The notes: generated from the sequence alone by a model not told the origin. A stretch of 64,000 nt of DNA from Pseudomarimonas salicorniae (GCF_023156535.1 NZ_JALNMH010000003.1:62001-126000), one strand, 5' to 3'; positions 9,107-21,160 are shown, numbered from the stretch's first letter. Translations and numbers: made by a program.

Positions 9107-10263
9107 AGAAACAGGCACTTCTGATTGCGCTGGCGGCCCTGGCCCTTGGCGGCTGCGGCATATTCAAGAGCAAGACCAACCGCGAGAACATCGAGCCGCC
9201 GACGGAACTGGCAGACATCGATACCGGCGTCGACGTCGACCAGATCTGGAGCGAATCCACCGGCAAGGGCGAGCGGCAGCTTGGCCTGCGCCAGGCGGTG
9301 GCGCTTGACGGCGGCCGCGTGTTCGCCGCCGATGTCGAGGGCGACCTGACCGCGCTCGATGCCGCCACCGGCCGCGAACTGTGGCAGGTGGAGACCGGTC
9401 TGCGGCTGTCCGGCGGGCCCGGAGTCGGCGAAGACACTCTGGTGGTCGGCGGCCTCGACGGCACGGTGCTGGCCTACAACCCCGACTCCGGCTCCGAGCG
9501 CTGGCGCGCCCAGGTCTCATCCGAGGTGATCACGCGCCCGGCGGTCGGTCGCGGCTTGGCCGTGGTCCGCGTAAACGACGGTCGGACCTATGCCTTTTCC
9601 ATCACCGACGGAACCCGGCGCTGGGTGTACGACCGCGGCCTGCCCTCGCTGACCCTGCGCGGCAACGCGGCGCCTGTGATCGCCGGTGATCTGGTGATCC
9701 TCGGCTACGACAACGGCACGGTGTCCGCGGTCTCGCTCGAGGATGGCAGCCAGCGCTGGGAACAGACCATCTCCGAGCCCAAGGGTCGCAATGAGCTCGA
9801 CCGCATGGTCGACGTCGACGGCGAGATTGTCGTCTCCGGCAGCGAGGTCTACGTGGCGAGTTTCAATGGCCAGGTCCAGGCGCTCGACCTCGGTAGCGGT
9901 CGCCCATTGTGGAATCGCGAGATGTCGGTCTATGCCGGGCTGGCGCTCAGTGGAGACAAGATCCTGGTCGCCGACAAGAACGCCAACGTCTGGGCGCTGG
10001 ACCGCCGCACCGGCGCTTCGCTCTGGCGTCAGGACGGGCTGGCCTACCGTTGGCTGACCGCGCCGGGCGTGACCGATCGGCATGTGGTGTTCGGCGACCT
10101 CAAGGGTTATGTCCACTGGCTCTCGCTCGAGGACGGCTCGCTTCAGGCGCGCGAGCGCGTGGGACGCAAGGCGGTCCGCGCCACACCGCAGACCGGCGCC
10201 GATGGCGTGGTCTACGTGCGCGGCATTCGCGGCAAGCTGGTTGCCTTCCGCGCCGGTTCCTGA
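9103..10263 (+). CDS. bamB: outer membrane protein assembly factor BamB
   Basis: A 386-residue lipoprotein (GTG start, lipobox LGGC) whose body is a series of PQQ-like beta-propeller blades such as DAATGRELWQVETG and DLGSGRPLWNREM. BamB is the periplasm-facing propeller of the BAM complex that folds outer-membrane beta-barrels. It is coupled to yfgM by a four-base overlap and followed six bases later by der, the conserved yfgM-bamB-der order. Confidence 0.95.
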   Translation: MKKQALLIALAALALGGCGIFKSKTNRENIEPPTELADIDTGVDVDQIWSESTGKGERQLGLRQAVALDGGRVFAADVEGDLTALDAATGRELWQVETGLRLSGGPGVGEDTLVVGGLDGTVLAYNPDSGSERWRAQVSSEVITRPAVGRGLAVVRVNDGRTYAFSITDGTRRWVYDRGLPSLTLRGNAAPVIAGDLVILGYDNGTVSAVSLEDGSQRWEQTISEPKGRNELDRMVDVDGEIVVSGSEVYVASFNGQVQALDLGSGRPLWNREMSVYAGLALSGDKILVADKNANVWALDRRTGASLWRQDGLAYRWLTAPGVTDRHVVFGDLKGYVHWLSLEDGSLQARERVGRKAVRATPQTGADGVVYVRGIRGKLVAFRAGS

Positions 10264-10269
10264 GGAGAC

Positions 10270-11673
10270 ATGTCGATGTTGCCGATGGTCGCCCTGGTCG
10301 GCCGACCTAACGTCGGCAAGTCGACCCTGTTCAACGCGCTTACCCGCTCTCGCGATGCCCTGGTCGCCAACCAGCCCGGGGTCACCCGCGATCGCCAGTT
10401 CGGCATCTGCCGGCTGCTCGACAACCCGTTCCTGGTGGTCGATACCGGTGGGCTCAGCGACGACCCCGAGGGCCTGGCTGGCCTGACCTCGCAGCAATCC
10501 ATGCAGGCCATGCAGGAGGCTGCGGTGATCGCCATCGTGGTCGACGCCCGCGATGGTGTCCTGAGCTATGACCACCAGGTGGTGGCCGATGCGCGTCGCT
10601 GCAATCGGCCCATGCTGCTGCTGGTCAACAAGACCGATGGCCTGGATGCCGACCAGGCCATGGCCGACTTCTCGGTACTGGGCGTGCAGCCGGCCTTCGC
10701 CGTCGCCGCCTCGCACCAGCGCGGCCTGGGCCCGGTGCTCGAAGAGCTGGCCGCGCGGCTGCCCGAGCCCGAGCCTGGCGAGGCACTCGACCAGACCGAG
10801 CCCGACCGCATGCGCCTTGCGATCGTCGGCCGGCCCAATGTCGGCAAGTCGACCCTGGTCAACCGTCTGCTCGGCGAGGAGCGGGTGATCGCCTCCGACG
10901 TGCCCGGCACGACGCGCGACGCCATCGCCGTCGACCTCGAGCGCGATGGCCACAAGTACCGCCTGATCGACACCGCCGGCATCCGGCGCCGGGCCCGGGT
11001 CGAGGAAGCCGTCGAGAAGTTCAGCGTGCTCAAGACCCTGCAGGCCATCGAGTCGGCCCAGGTGGTGGTAATGCTGCTGGACGCCCGTGAGGGCGTGACC
11101 GACCAGGACTCCACCGTGCTTGGCCAGGTGCTGGAATCCGGTCGCGGCCTGGTGGTCTGCCTGAACAAGTGGGATGGCCTCGACGAATACCAGCGCGAGC
11201 AGTGCCGCAACGACGTCTCGCGAAAGCTGGCCTTCGTCGAGTACGCCCAGGTGCTGACCCTCTCGGCCAAGCACGGCTCGGGCATCCGGGAGCTGTTCCG
11301 GGCGGTGCACAAGACTTTCGAGTCGGCGACCCGGCAGTTCAGCACGTCCGAACTGACCCGCGCCATCGAGGCGGCTTACGAGGCCCTGCAGCCCCCTGTG
11401 GTGCGCGGCCATGTCGCCAAGCTGCGCTACGCCCACCCGGGCGGCACCAATCCCCCCACCGTGGTCATCCACGGCACGCGGGTGGCCTCGCTGCCACAGA
11501 GCTATAAGCGCTATCTCGAGAATTTCCTGCGCCGTCGCTTCAAGCTGGTCGGCACGCCGCTCCGCCTGGAGTTCCGCGCCGGCGCAAACCCCTACGAGGG
11601 CAAGAAGAACGAGCTGACCGACAAGCAGGTCAAGCAGCGCAAGCGGCTGATCCGGCACGTCAAGCGGCGCTGA
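10270..11673 (+). CDS. der: ribosome-biogenesis GTPase Der (EngA)
   Basis: A 467-residue double-GTPase for 50S subunit maturation. Two complete G domains are visible, each with a [10 protein letters not shown]-loop (near residues 11 and 187), DTxG switch motifs and NKxD specificity motifs (NKTD, NKWD), followed by the C-terminal KH-like domain ending in a basic tail ([13 protein letters not shown]). Length and layout are normal. Confidence 0.97.
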   Translation: MSMLPMVALVGRPNVGKSTLFNALTRSRDALVANQPGVTRDRQFGICRLLDNPFLVVDTGGLSDDPEGLAGLTSQQSMQAMQEAAVIAIVVDARDGVLSYDHQVVADARRCNRPMLLLVNKTDGLDADQAMADFSVLGVQPAFAVAASHQRGLGPVLEELAARLPEPEPGEALDQTEPDRMRLAIVGRPNVGKSTLVNRLLGEERVIASDVPGTTRDAIAVDLERDGHKYRLIDTAGIRRRARVEEAVEKFSVLKTLQAIESAQVVVMLLDAREGVTDQDSTVLGQVLESGRGLVVCLNKWDGLDEYQREQCRNDVSRKLAFVEYAQVLTLSAKHGSGIRELFRAVHKTFESATRQFSTSELTRAIEAAYEALQPPVVRGHVAKLRYAHPGGTNPPTVVIHGTRVASLPQSYKRYLENFLRRRFKLVGTPLRLEFRAGANPYEGKKNELTDKQVKQRKRLIRHVKRR

Positions 11674-11681
11674 GCAGGGCG

Positions 11682-12848
11682 GTGGACGCGCAGACCCTCC
11701 TCGATCGCCTGCGCCGCGAGATCGGTGAGATCGGCGCGGACGAAGCGGCAGCTCAGGCCGCCTCCGGCAAGCGAACCCTGGTCGATGTGCGTGAGGAGCC
11801 CGAGCGCGCCGCCGGTGCTCCTGATCCTTCGATGTCGCTGCCGCGCAGCCGTCTCGAGCTGCGTCTGGCCGAGAGCGGATTGGGTGCGGAACAGCCGCTG
11901 GCCCTGATCTGTGCCTCGGGCAGTCGTTCCCTGCTGGCCGCGGAGACGCTCCGCCAGATTGGCTTCTCCGACGTCCGCTCGGTCGCCGGCGGTTTCGATG
12001 CCTGGAAGGCTGCCGGTCTGCCCGTCGCCCGCGGCGGACTGGACGCCGATGCGAGCGACCGCTACTCCCGCCATCTGCGACTGCCGGAGATCGGTCTCGA
12101 CGGTCAGGGCAAGCTCGCCGCTGCGCGGGTGCTGGTGGTCGGCGCAGGGGGACTTGGGTCACCCTGCCTGCTCTACCTTGCAGCGGCCGGGGTGGGGGAA
12201 CTGCGGGTCGTGGACGACGACCGGGTCGAGCGCAGCAACCTGCAGCGCCAGGTGCTGCACAACGACGCCCGGATCGGCATCGCCAAGGCGGAGTCTGCCC
12301 GCGCCACGCTGGAGGCCCTGAACCCGCGTATCCGGGTCGACGCCCGGGTCGGCCGCCTGGGCGAGGACAACGTCGACGCCCTGGTCGCCGACTGCGATCT
12401 GGTCGTCGACGGATCGGACAACCTCTCCACGCGCTACCTTCTCTCTGATCGCTGCGTGGTCCTGCGCAAGCCGCTGGTCTATGCCGCCGTCCACCGTTTC
12501 GAGGGCCAGGTCACCGTCTTCGATGCCGGGCGCCGCCGCGGCCAGTCCCCCTGCTACCGCTGCCTGTTCCCGCTGCCGCCGGAGCGCGATGCGGCGCCGA
12601 ACTGCGCCGAGGTCGGCGTGCTGGGGGCGGTGCCGGGAGTGCTCGGCTTGCTGCAGGCGACCGAGGCGCTGAAACTGATCCTCGGCCTCGGCGAATCGCT
12701 GGACGGTCGCCTGCTGTGCGTCGACCTGCTGAGCATGGAGTTCCGCAGCCTGCGCCTGCGCCCCGACCCCGACTGTCCGGCCTGCGGCGCGGGTGGCGCG
12801 CCGCTCAGCGTGCCGGGGCAGGTCTGCGCCAGCGATGGAGCGGGCTGA
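11682..12848 (+). CDS. moeB: rhodanese-MoeB/ThiF fusion (sulfur-carrier adenylyltransferase)
   Basis: A 388-residue protein from a GTG start. Residues 1-115 form a rhodanese domain with a candidate persulfide Cys77 in the loop CASGSRS. Residues 125-380 form an E1-like MoeB/ThiF domain with the nucleotide motif GAGGLGS (154-160) and two zinc-binding CxxC pairs (CYRC and CPAC). It would adenylate the C-terminus of MoaD- or ThiS-like carriers and could deliver the sulfur itself. The rhodanese lies at the N-terminus, opposite to eukaryotic MOCS3/Uba4. It starts eight bases after der. Which carrier it serves cannot be told from this window. Confidence 0.88.
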   Translation: MDAQTLLDRLRREIGEIGADEAAAQAASGKRTLVDVREEPERAAGAPDPSMSLPRSRLELRLAESGLGAEQPLALICASGSRSLLAAETLRQIGFSDVRSVAGGFDAWKAAGLPVARGGLDADASDRYSRHLRLPEIGLDGQGKLAAARVLVVGAGGLGSPCLLYLAAAGVGELRVVDDDRVERSNLQRQVLHNDARIGIAKAESARATLEALNPRIRVDARVGRLGEDNVDALVADCDLVVDGSDNLSTRYLLSDRCVVLRKPLVYAAVHRFEGQVTVFDAGRRRGQSPCYRCLFPLPPERDAAPNCAEVGVLGAVPGVLGLLQATEALKLILGLGESLDGRLLCVDLLSMEFRSLRLRPDPDCPACGAGGAPLSVPGQVCASDGAG

Positions 12849-12972
12849 GGTCCTGCAGAGGATCGCCGGGGGCAGGACTCAGCGCAGCAAGCTGCTCTCT
12901 ACGGGCGCGCGCGGTTTCGCGGTGGCGCCGGCGGGTGTCGACCGCCTTCCTCAGCGCCGCTGCGCGGGCGGC

Positions 12973-13260
12973 TCAGTGCTTGGCCTGGGCCGCCTCGAAT
13001 GCCGCGAGCTGCTCTGGCGTTGCCTCACGCTGGTACTTCGCCTTCCATTCAGCGAACGGCATGCCGTAGACCGCCTCGCGGGCCTCGTCCTTGGAAACCG
13101 GCGTGCCGAGGCTGTCCGAGGCCTCCTGGTACCAGTTCGCAAGGCAGTTGCGGCAGAAGCCGGCCAGGATCATCAGGTCGATGTTCTGCACATCGCTGCG
13201 CTCACGCAGGTGGGCGATCAGGCGGCGGAAGGCCGCGGCCTCGAGTTCGGTTCGGTCCAT
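12973..13260 (-). CDS. DUF1244 family protein
   Basis: A 95-residue cytoplasmic protein of the DUF1244 family, recognised by the core segment with [15 protein letters not shown] (a conserved CxxC) and the following [19 protein letters not shown]. The molecular function is unknown. I place the start at 13260 ([11 protein letters not shown]), where family similarity begins; the frame is open 12 codons further upstream. It converges on moeB and is divergent from folD, with 74 bp between starts. Confidence 0.85.
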   Translation of the reverse strand: MDRTELEAAAFRRLIAHLRERSDVQNIDLMILAGFCRNCLANWYQEASDSLGTPVSKDEAREAVYGMPFAEWKAKYQREATPEQLAAFEAAQAKH

Positions 13261-13334
13261 GGTGCTTCCTGCAGGTTCGCCCGCGAAGGGCCTCATCGGC
13301 GATAATTCCGGAACTGTATCGCAAGGGAGTGGGG

Positions 13335-14207
13335 ATGTCCGCGCGCGTTCTCGATGGCAAGGCCATCGCCGACCAGCTCATCGATGATCTGCGCCGCCGC
13401 GTGCGCGTCCGCACTGAACAGGGGCTTCCCGCACCCGGACTGGCCGTGGTGCTGGTAGGTGCCGACCCGGCCTCGGCGGTCTATGTTCGCAACAAGCGCC
13501 GCGCCTGCGAGCGGATCGGCTTCCGCTCGTTTGACTTCGACCTGCCCGCCGAGACCAGCGAGGCCGAACTGCGCGCGCTGATCCTGCGCCTGAACGCCGA
13601 CCCGCAGGTCAGCGGGATCCTGGTCCAGCTGCCCTTGCCGCCGCACATGGATGCCATCGGCCTGCTCGACCTGATCGACCCCAACAAGGATGTAGACGGC
13701 TTCCATCCGACCAATGTCGGGCGCCTCGCGCTGCGTCAGCTCGGGCTTCGCCCCTGCACGCCCAAGGGCATCATCACGCTGCTGGGGCACACCGACCGTC
13801 CGGTGCGCGGGCGTAACGCGGTGGTCGTCGGCGTCAGCAATCATGTCGGCCGCCCCATGGTGTCCGAACTCCTCATCGCTGGATGCACGGTCACCGCCTG
13901 CCACAAGTTCACCCCGCGCGAAGAGCTGCAGCGGGTGATCTCGCATGCCGACATCGTGGTCGTCGCGGTCGGCCGGCCGGGCATCGTGCCGGGTGACTGG
14001 ATCAAGCCGGGAGCCGTGGTCATCGACGTCGGGATCAACCGCCTCGACGACGGCCGCCTCGTCGGCGATGTCGAGTACGAGGCGGCAGCCCGGCGCGCCT
14101 CGTGGATCACGCCGGTTCCGGGCGGCGTCGGACCGATGACCGTCGCCACCCTGATGCAGAACACCGTCGAGGCCGCCGAGCTCGCCGAAGGACGCTCCGC
14201 GGCATGA
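13335..14207 (+). CDS. folD: methylenetetrahydrofolate dehydrogenase/cyclohydrolase
   Basis: A 290-residue bifunctional enzyme that interconverts 5,10-methylene- and 10-formyl-tetrahydrofolate with NADP. The active-site stretch with Tyr and Lys ([12 protein letters not shown]), the [10 protein letters not shown] motif and the nucleotide-site [10 protein letters not shown] are all present. The ATG at 13335 follows a GGAGTGGGG purine run. The stop overlaps the ATG of the next gene (ATGA), tying folD to the TRAP operon. Confidence 0.96.
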   Translation: MSARVLDGKAIADQLIDDLRRRVRVRTEQGLPAPGLAVVLVGADPASAVYVRNKRRACERIGFRSFDFDLPAETSEAELRALILRLNADPQVSGILVQLPLPPHMDAIGLLDLIDPNKDVDGFHPTNVGRLALRQLGLRPCTPKGIITLLGHTDRPVRGRNAVVVGVSNHVGRPMVSELLIAGCTVTACHKFTPREELQRVISHADIVVVAVGRPGIVPGDWIKPGAVVIDVGINRLDDGRLVGDVEYEAAARRASWITPVPGGVGPMTVATLMQNTVEAAELAEGRSAA

Positions 14208-15049
14208 CCCCGCTGCGCTGGCTGATCGCCTGCCTCGGGCTGTTGGCCATCGCCGGCTGTGCGTCGCTGCTGCGCCCCGTCGGCAGCGGGCTGGACGCCG
14301 GTATCCGCAACCACGATGACCCGGCCACGGTTTCCGCGGCGCTTCCCGCCTATCTGGTGCTGCTCGACGGCCTGATCGAGGGACGCTCCGACAGCGCCCC
14401 CCTGCTTTCGGCCGCTGCCAGCCTGTACGGCACGTACTCAGGCAGTTTCATCGACGAGCCGGAGAGGGCAAAGCGCCTGTCCGGCCGCGGCTTCGGCTAC
14501 GCCCGTCGTCTGGCCTGCCTCGACGAGCGGTCGCCGTTGTGTCGTGACCTCGACGGACCGGTCGACCGCTTCGTCGACAGCGTCGCCGCGCACCCGGCCA
14601 AAGACGTTGAGACCCTATACGTGCTGGGCAGCAGCTGGACCGGCTACATCCAGGCGCACAGCGACGACTTCCGCGCCATTGCGGCGCTGCCCAAGGCGCA
14701 GGCCTTGCTGGAGCGCGTTGCGGCCGAGGACCCGCGCCGCGAGCAGGGCATGGTCTTCGTCTACCTCGGGGTGCTGCACTCGCTGCGCCCGTCGGCAGTC
14801 GGTGGCCAGCCCGAGCGGGGCAGGGCGGCCTTCGAGCGCGCCATCGTCCTCTCCTCGGGCGCCAACCTGATGGCCAAGACGCTGTTCGCTCAGTACTACG
14901 CCCGGCTGCTGTTCGAGCGGCCGCTGCATGACCGGCTGGTCGACGAGGTGCTGTCGGCCGATCCGGTCGCGCCGGGGCTGACGCTGGCCAATACGCTGGC
15001 GCAGGAGCGCGCCCGTCAACTGAAGGAAACCGCCGATGAGTTTTTCTAG
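14204..15049 (+). CDS. TatT-like TPR lipoprotein, TRAP transporter T component
   Basis: A 281-residue lipoprotein (lipobox IAGC) that is largely alpha-helical and resembles TatT of Treponema (Tp0956), a TPR protein that binds the TRAP substrate-binding subunit TatP. It lies directly before a DctP-type protein and overlaps it by 14 bases, which is the known tatT-tatP arrangement. It probably acts in the periplasm as a docking or ligand-delivery partner. The naming rests on family resemblance plus context. Confidence 0.8.
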   Translation: MTPLRWLIACLGLLAIAGCASLLRPVGSGLDAGIRNHDDPATVSAALPAYLVLLDGLIEGRSDSAPLLSAAASLYGTYSGSFIDEPERAKRLSGRGFGYARRLACLDERSPLCRDLDGPVDRFVDSVAAHPAKDVETLYVLGSSWTGYIQAHSDDFRAIAALPKAQALLERVAAEDPRREQGMVFVYLGVLHSLRPSAVGGQPERGRAAFERAIVLSSGANLMAKTLFAQYYARLLFERPLHDRLVDEVLSADPVAPGLTLANTLAQERARQLKETADEFF

Positions 15050-16028
15050 CCGCGCGCTGCTGCTGGGTCTGGCGCTGTGCTGCTCTCTGCAGGCCGCTGC
15101 CGCCACCCTGAAGATCGCCACCCTGGCACCGGAGGGCTCTGCCTGGATGACCGCCATGCGCCAGGCTGCGAAGGAAGCCGAGCAGGCCAGCGAGGGTCGG
15201 GTGAAGATCAAGTTCTACCCGGGCGGGGTCATGGGCAACGACAGCACGGTGATGAAGAAGATTCGCCTTGGCCAGCTGCAGGGCGGGGCGCTGACCGCCA
15301 CCGAGCTGGCCTCGGTGGCCCCGAACGCCCCCATCTACGGTCTGCCGTTCCTGTTTGACGACGAAGACGAGGTGCAGGCGGCGCGCCAGGCCCTCGACGC
15401 CAAGCTGGCTGCCGAACTGAAGGACAAGGGTTTCCGCCTGCTGTCGCTCAGCGGCGTGGGCTTTGCCTATCTGATGAGCGCGGCGGACATCTCCCACTCC
15501 AAGGCCCTTGAGGCACGCAAGGTCTGGGTGCCGCAGGGCGACCTGATCGCCGAACTGACCTTCAGGAAGGGCGGCATCAGTCCGCTGCCGCTGCCGCTGG
15601 CCGACGTGTTCACCGCCCTGCAAAGCGGCCTGATCGACACCGTGGGCAATACGCCAGCGGGGGCAATTGCCCTGCAGTGGCATAACGGCCTGCGCCAGAT
15701 CCTTGACCTGCCCCTGTCCTACGTCACCGGATTCCTGGTGGTGCAGGAGCGCGCCTTCGGCAAGCTCTCCGAGGCCGACCAGCAGGCCGTGGTGGCTGCC
15801 TTCCGGCGCGCCGGCGAACGCCTCGACGCCAGCAACCGGGAGGCCGATACCCAGGCCATGCAGGCCCTGCTGGAACTGGGTGTGAAGCGGATCGAGGCCA
15901 GCCCCGAGGAGGTCGAGCGCTGGCGGCGGATCGGCCGCGAGGTCGGCGACCAGCTGGTCGCCGAGGGCAGGCTCGATGCCGGCATGCTGGCCGAGCTGCG
16001 CCGCGTGGTGGACACGCAGCGACGCTGA
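15036..16028 (+). CDS. dctP: TRAP transporter substrate-binding protein (DctP/TatP type)
   Basis: A 330-residue periplasmic protein with a cleavable signal peptide (cut near AAA-TLKIATL) and a DctP fold: KIATLAPEGSAW at the start, the GGVMGND segment and the conserved arginine-bearing KVWVPQGD region. The substrate is probably a small organic acid or hydrophobic ligand but cannot be read from the sequence. It overlaps tatT and precedes the two permease genes. Confidence 0.88.
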   Translation: MSFSSRALLLGLALCCSLQAAAATLKIATLAPEGSAWMTAMRQAAKEAEQASEGRVKIKFYPGGVMGNDSTVMKKIRLGQLQGGALTATELASVAPNAPIYGLPFLFDDEDEVQAARQALDAKLAAELKDKGFRLLSLSGVGFAYLMSAADISHSKALEARKVWVPQGDLIAELTFRKGGISPLPLPLADVFTALQSGLIDTVGNTPAGAIALQWHNGLRQILDLPLSYVTGFLVVQERAFGKLSEADQQAVVAAFRRAGERLDASNREADTQAMQALLELGVKRIEASPEEVERWRRIGREVGDQLVAEGRLDAGMLAELRRVVDTQRR

Positions 16029-16031
16029 GCC

Positions 16032-16520
16032 GTGTCCCCGGGACAGCGCATCGCCGGCGCATTGCGCCGCGCCGAGGACGCCCTGCTGGGTGGCCTGCTG
16101 CTCGGACTGGTGCTGCTTTCCAGCGTGCAGATCTTTCGCCGCGCCCTGTTCCATGAAGGCTGGATCGGCGCCGAGGCGGCCGGCCGCGGTCTGGTCCTGT
16201 GGATTGCCCTGCTTGGCGCGCTGGCGGCGACCAGGGAAGGACGCCACGTACGCATCGACCTCGCCGCGCACCGTTTAGGCTCGGTCGCGCAGGCCGTGCT
16301 CGATCGTCTGGCCGCCGCGCTGGCCTCGGCCTTCTGTGCCGTGATGGGCTGGCTGGGCTGGCAGCTGCTGCTGCTTGAGCAGGAAATGGGCGAGGTCGCC
16401 TTTGCCGGCGTTCCCGCCTGGTGGATCAGCGCGGTGATTCCCCTGGGCTTCGGCTTCATGGCCCTGCGCTTTGCCCTGCAGGTGTTCTTCGGGCCACCGC
16501 CGCGCAGGCCGCACCCATGA
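16032..16520 (+). CDS. dctQ: TRAP transporter small permease (DctQ)
   Basis: A 162-residue membrane protein from a GTG start with four predicted helices and the DctQ core WIALLGALAATREGRHVRID. It bridges the large permease and the binding protein in Na+-driven TRAP uptake. It starts three bases after the dctP stop and its stop overlaps the ATG of dctM. Confidence 0.88.
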   Translation: MSPGQRIAGALRRAEDALLGGLLLGLVLLSSVQIFRRALFHEGWIGAEAAGRGLVLWIALLGALAATREGRHVRIDLAAHRLGSVAQAVLDRLAAALASAFCAVMGWLGWQLLLLEQEMGEVAFAGVPAWWISAVIPLGFGFMALRFALQVFFGPPPRRPHP

Positions 16521-17794
16521 TGGTGCTCGCCTGGATCGGCCTGCTGGTGGCGGCCCTGCTCGGCGCGCCGCTGTTCGTGCTGATCGGCGCTGCGGCACTG
16601 CTCGGCTTCCTCCAGGCCGACTACGACCTGACCATCGTCGCGGTCGAGTTCCAGCGCCTTGGCCAGATGCCCGGGCTTGAGGCGATCCCCCTGTTCGCGC
16701 TGGCCGGCTGCCTGCTTGGCGACAGCGGCGCGCCGCAGAGACTGGTGCGCCTGTCCCGCGCCTGGCTCGGCTGGCTGCCTGGCGGGCTGGCCATCGTCGC
16801 CGTGGTCAGCTGCGCCCTGTTCACCGCCTTTACCGGCGCATCGGGAGTGACCATCGTCGCCCTCGGCGCCCTGCTGTTTCCGGCCCTGATCGCCGCCGGC
16901 TACGAGCGCCGCTTCGTGCTCGGTCTGCTGACCTCGGCCGGCAGCCTCGGCCTGCTGTTTGCGCCCTCCCTGCCGCTGATCCTCTATGGTTTCGTCGCCG
17001 GCCAGCTCGGCACCGATCCGCCGGTAAGCATCCAGGACCTGTTCCTCGCCGGCATCGCCCCGGGCGTGCTGATGGTCTTCGCCATGTCCCTGCTGGCCGT
17101 GCAGGCCGGCCGCCACCTGCCGCCCGGCCCGGACTTCGACCGCCGCGAGGCCGTGGCATCGCTGATCGACGCGCGCTGGGAGCTGCCCCTGCCGGTGCTG
17201 GTGCTGGGGGGCATCTATGGCGGCCTGCTGGCCGCCTCCGAGGCCGCCGCGGTCACTGCGCTCTATGTGCTGGTGACCACGGTTCTGATCCGCCGCGAGA
17301 TCCCGCTGCGCCGCCTGCTGCCAGCCTGCGCCGACGCCGCCCGGCTGATCGGCGCCATCCTGATCATTCTCGGCATGGCCCTGGCACTGTCCAACTGGCT
17401 GGTCGACCAGGAAGTGCCGATGCGCCTGTTCGACTGGGTCCAGGCCCACGTCGACTCGCCCTGGGTATTCCTGCTCCTGCTCAACGTCTTCCTGCTCGGC
17501 GTCGGCATGCTGCTCGACATCTTCTCCGCCGTGGTGATCCTCGTGCCCCTGCTGCTGCCGGTGGCGCAGGGCTTCGGCATCGACCCGGTGCACCTCGGCA
17601 TCATCCTGCTGGCCAACCTGCAGCTCGGCTACTTCACGCCCCCGGTCGGGATGAACCTGTTCATCGCCAGCTACCGCTTCGAAGCCCCGGTCACCGAACT
17701 GGTCAGCGCCAGCTGGCGCTTCTTCCTGGTCCTGCTCGGCTGCGTGCTGCTGATCACCTGGTGGCCGTGGCTGTCGTTGGCATTGGTGAGGTAG
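16517..17794 (+). CDS. dctM: TRAP transporter large permease (DctM)
   Basis: A 425-residue polytopic protein, the ion-coupled translocation subunit. DctM features include the first helix with GAPLFVLIG, the AGCLLGDSGAPQRLV loop, FTGASGVTIVALG, and the C-terminal LLANLQLGYFTPPVGMNLF signature. The ATG overlaps the dctQ stop. It closes the folD-tatT-dctPQM run. Confidence 0.93.
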   Translation: MMVLAWIGLLVAALLGAPLFVLIGAAALLGFLQADYDLTIVAVEFQRLGQMPGLEAIPLFALAGCLLGDSGAPQRLVRLSRAWLGWLPGGLAIVAVVSCALFTAFTGASGVTIVALGALLFPALIAAGYERRFVLGLLTSAGSLGLLFAPSLPLILYGFVAGQLGTDPPVSIQDLFLAGIAPGVLMVFAMSLLAVQAGRHLPPGPDFDRREAVASLIDARWELPLPVLVLGGIYGGLLAASEAAAVTALYVLVTTVLIRREIPLRRLLPACADAARLIGAILIILGMALALSNWLVDQEVPMRLFDWVQAHVDSPWVFLLLLNVFLLGVGMLLDIFSAVVILVPLLLPVAQGFGIDPVHLGIILLANLQLGYFTPPVGMNLFIASYRFEAPVTELVSASWRFFLVLLGCVLLITWWPWLSLALVR

Positions 17795-17813
17795 CGCCCA
17801 GCGGCCGCTGGGC

Positions 17814-19430
<1,617 letters not shown>

Positions 19431-19437
19431 TCTTTCC

Positions 19438-19527
19438 GTGATTGGTGATTCGTGATTCGTGATTCGCAACAGCGGGTCACCGCGAGCTGCCACTCATCAC
19501 TCTTCGAATCACCCATCACGAATCACG
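19438..19527. repeat. inverted repeat of GTGATTCG words between guaB and guaA
   Basis: The left arm (19438-19466) is a tandem run of GTGATTGG and GTGATTCGT words; the right arm (19505-19527) is CGAATCACCCATCACGAATC plus CACG... in complementary orientation. The middle (ACTCATCACTC) carries more partial words. It fills nearly all of the guaB-guaA gap and can form a hairpin; a terminator or attenuator role is possible but no T-run follows. Confidence 0.75.
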
Positions 19528-19534
19528 GGCTCCA

Positions 19535-21103
19535 ATGGACATCCACAGCGACAAGATCCTGATCCTCGACTTCGGCGCGCAGTACACGCAGCTGATCGCC
19601 CGTCGCGTGCGCGAACTCGGGGTCTATTGCGAAATCTGGGCCTGGGACCACGATCCGGCCGAGATTGCTGCCTGGGGCCCCAAGGGCATCATCCTCTCCG
19701 GCGGGCCGGAGTCGACCACCGAGGCCGACTGCCCGAAGGCGCCGCAGGAGGTCTTCGACAGCGGGCTGCCGATCCTTGGTATCTGCTACGGCATGCAGAC
19801 CATGGCCGCGCAGCTGGGCGGGGCGACCGAAGCCGCCGACCAGCGTGAGTTCGGCCACGCCGAGGTCCGTATCGCCGCGCAGGACCGCCTGCTGGGCGGG
19901 ATGAGCGACCATCCGGGTGCGAACGAGCCCCGGCTCGATGTCTGGATGAGCCACGGCGACCACGTCACCCGCGAGCCGCCCGGTTTCGTGGTGACCGCCA
20001 CCACCGACCGCATTCCGATCGCAGCCTTCGCCTGCGAGGAGAAACGCTGGTACGGCGTGCAGTTCCATCCGGAGGTGACCCACACCAAACAGGGCCAGGC
20101 CCTGCTTGAGCGTTTCGTGCGCGAGATCTGCGGCTGCGATGCGCTGTGGACGGCCGACAACATCATCGACGACCAGATCGCCCGGGTCCGCGATACGGTC
20201 GGACGTGACGAGGTCATCCTCGGTCTCTCGGGTGGCGTCGATTCCTCGGTGGTCGCGGCCCTGCTGCACAAGGCCATCGGTGACCAGCTGACCTGCGTCT
20301 TCGTCGACACCGGGCTGCTGCGCTGGCAGGAGGGCGACCAGGTGATGGCGACCTTCGCCGAGCATCTTGGCGTGCGGGTCATCCGGGTCAACGCCGCGGA
20401 CCGCTACTTCAAGGCGCTGGAGGGCGTCAGCGACCCCGAGCGCAAGCGCAAGATCATCGGCAACCTGTTCGTCGAGATCTTCGAGGAAGAGTCCAACAAG
20501 CGCGCCAATGCCCGCTGGCTGGCCCAGGGCACGATCTATCCCGACGTCATCGAGTCGGCCGGCAGCAAGACCGGCAAGGCCCACGTCATCAAGAGCCACC
20601 ACAATGTCGGCGGCCTGCCCGAGCACATGAAGCTGGGCCTGGTCGAGCCGCTGCGCGAACTGTTCAAGGACGAGGTGCGCCGTCTCGGCGTGGCGCTCGG
20701 CCTGCCGCGCGAGATGGTCTTCCGCCACCCCTTCCCGGGGCCGGGCCTGGGCGTGCGCATCCTCGGCGAGGTCAAGCGCGAATACGCCGAACTGCTGGCC
20801 AAGGCCGATGCCATCTACATCGAGGAACTGCGCGCTGCCGGCCTCTACGACCGGACCAGCCAGGCCTTCGCGGTATTCCTGCCGGTGAAGTCGGTGGGCG
20901 TGGTCGGCGACGCCCGCGCCTACGAATGGGTGATCGCCCTGCGCGCGGTCGAGACCATCGACTTCATGACCGCGCATTGGGCGCATCTGCCCTATGAGTT
21001 CCTCGACCGGGTTTCGCGGCGGATCATCAACGAGCTGCGCGGCGTGTCGCGGGTGGTCTATGACATCTCCGGCAAGCCGCCGGCGACCATCGAGTGGGAA
21101 TGA
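19535..21103 (+). CDS. guaA: GMP synthase (glutamine-hydrolysing)
   Basis: A 522-residue enzyme that aminates XMP to GMP. The N-terminal class I amidotransferase has its catalytic Cys in GICYGMQ and His in FHPEVTHT; the ATP-pyrophosphatase domain carries the P-loop LSGGVDSSV; the C-terminal dimerisation domain ends in KPPATIEWE. It completes the guaBA unit. Confidence 0.97.
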   Translation: MDIHSDKILILDFGAQYTQLIARRVRELGVYCEIWAWDHDPAEIAAWGPKGIILSGGPESTTEADCPKAPQEVFDSGLPILGICYGMQTMAAQLGGATEAADQREFGHAEVRIAAQDRLLGGMSDHPGANEPRLDVWMSHGDHVTREPPGFVVTATTDRIPIAAFACEEKRWYGVQFHPEVTHTKQGQALLERFVREICGCDALWTADNIIDDQIARVRDTVGRDEVILGLSGGVDSSVVAALLHKAIGDQLTCVFVDTGLLRWQEGDQVMATFAEHLGVRVIRVNAADRYFKALEGVSDPERKRKIIGNLFVEIFEEESNKRANARWLAQGTIYPDVIESAGSKTGKAHVIKSHHNVGGLPEHMKLGLVEPLRELFKDEVRRLGVALGLPREMVFRHPFPGPGLGVRILGEVKREYAELLAKADAIYIEELRAAGLYDRTSQAFAVFLPVKSVGVVGDARAYEWVIALRAVETIDFMTAHWAHLPYEFLDRVSRRIINELRGVSRVVYDISGKPPATIEWE

Positions 21104-21160
21104 GCAGGGCAGGGACCGCATTGACCCGGCGCAGCCTGCTTCCGGGTTAGCCTTCGCGAG

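Noticed and set aside
9517-12162. 881-codon open frame on the minus strand across bamB, der and moeB
   Set aside because: It spans three well-supported genes on the other strand and has an antisense-type composition.
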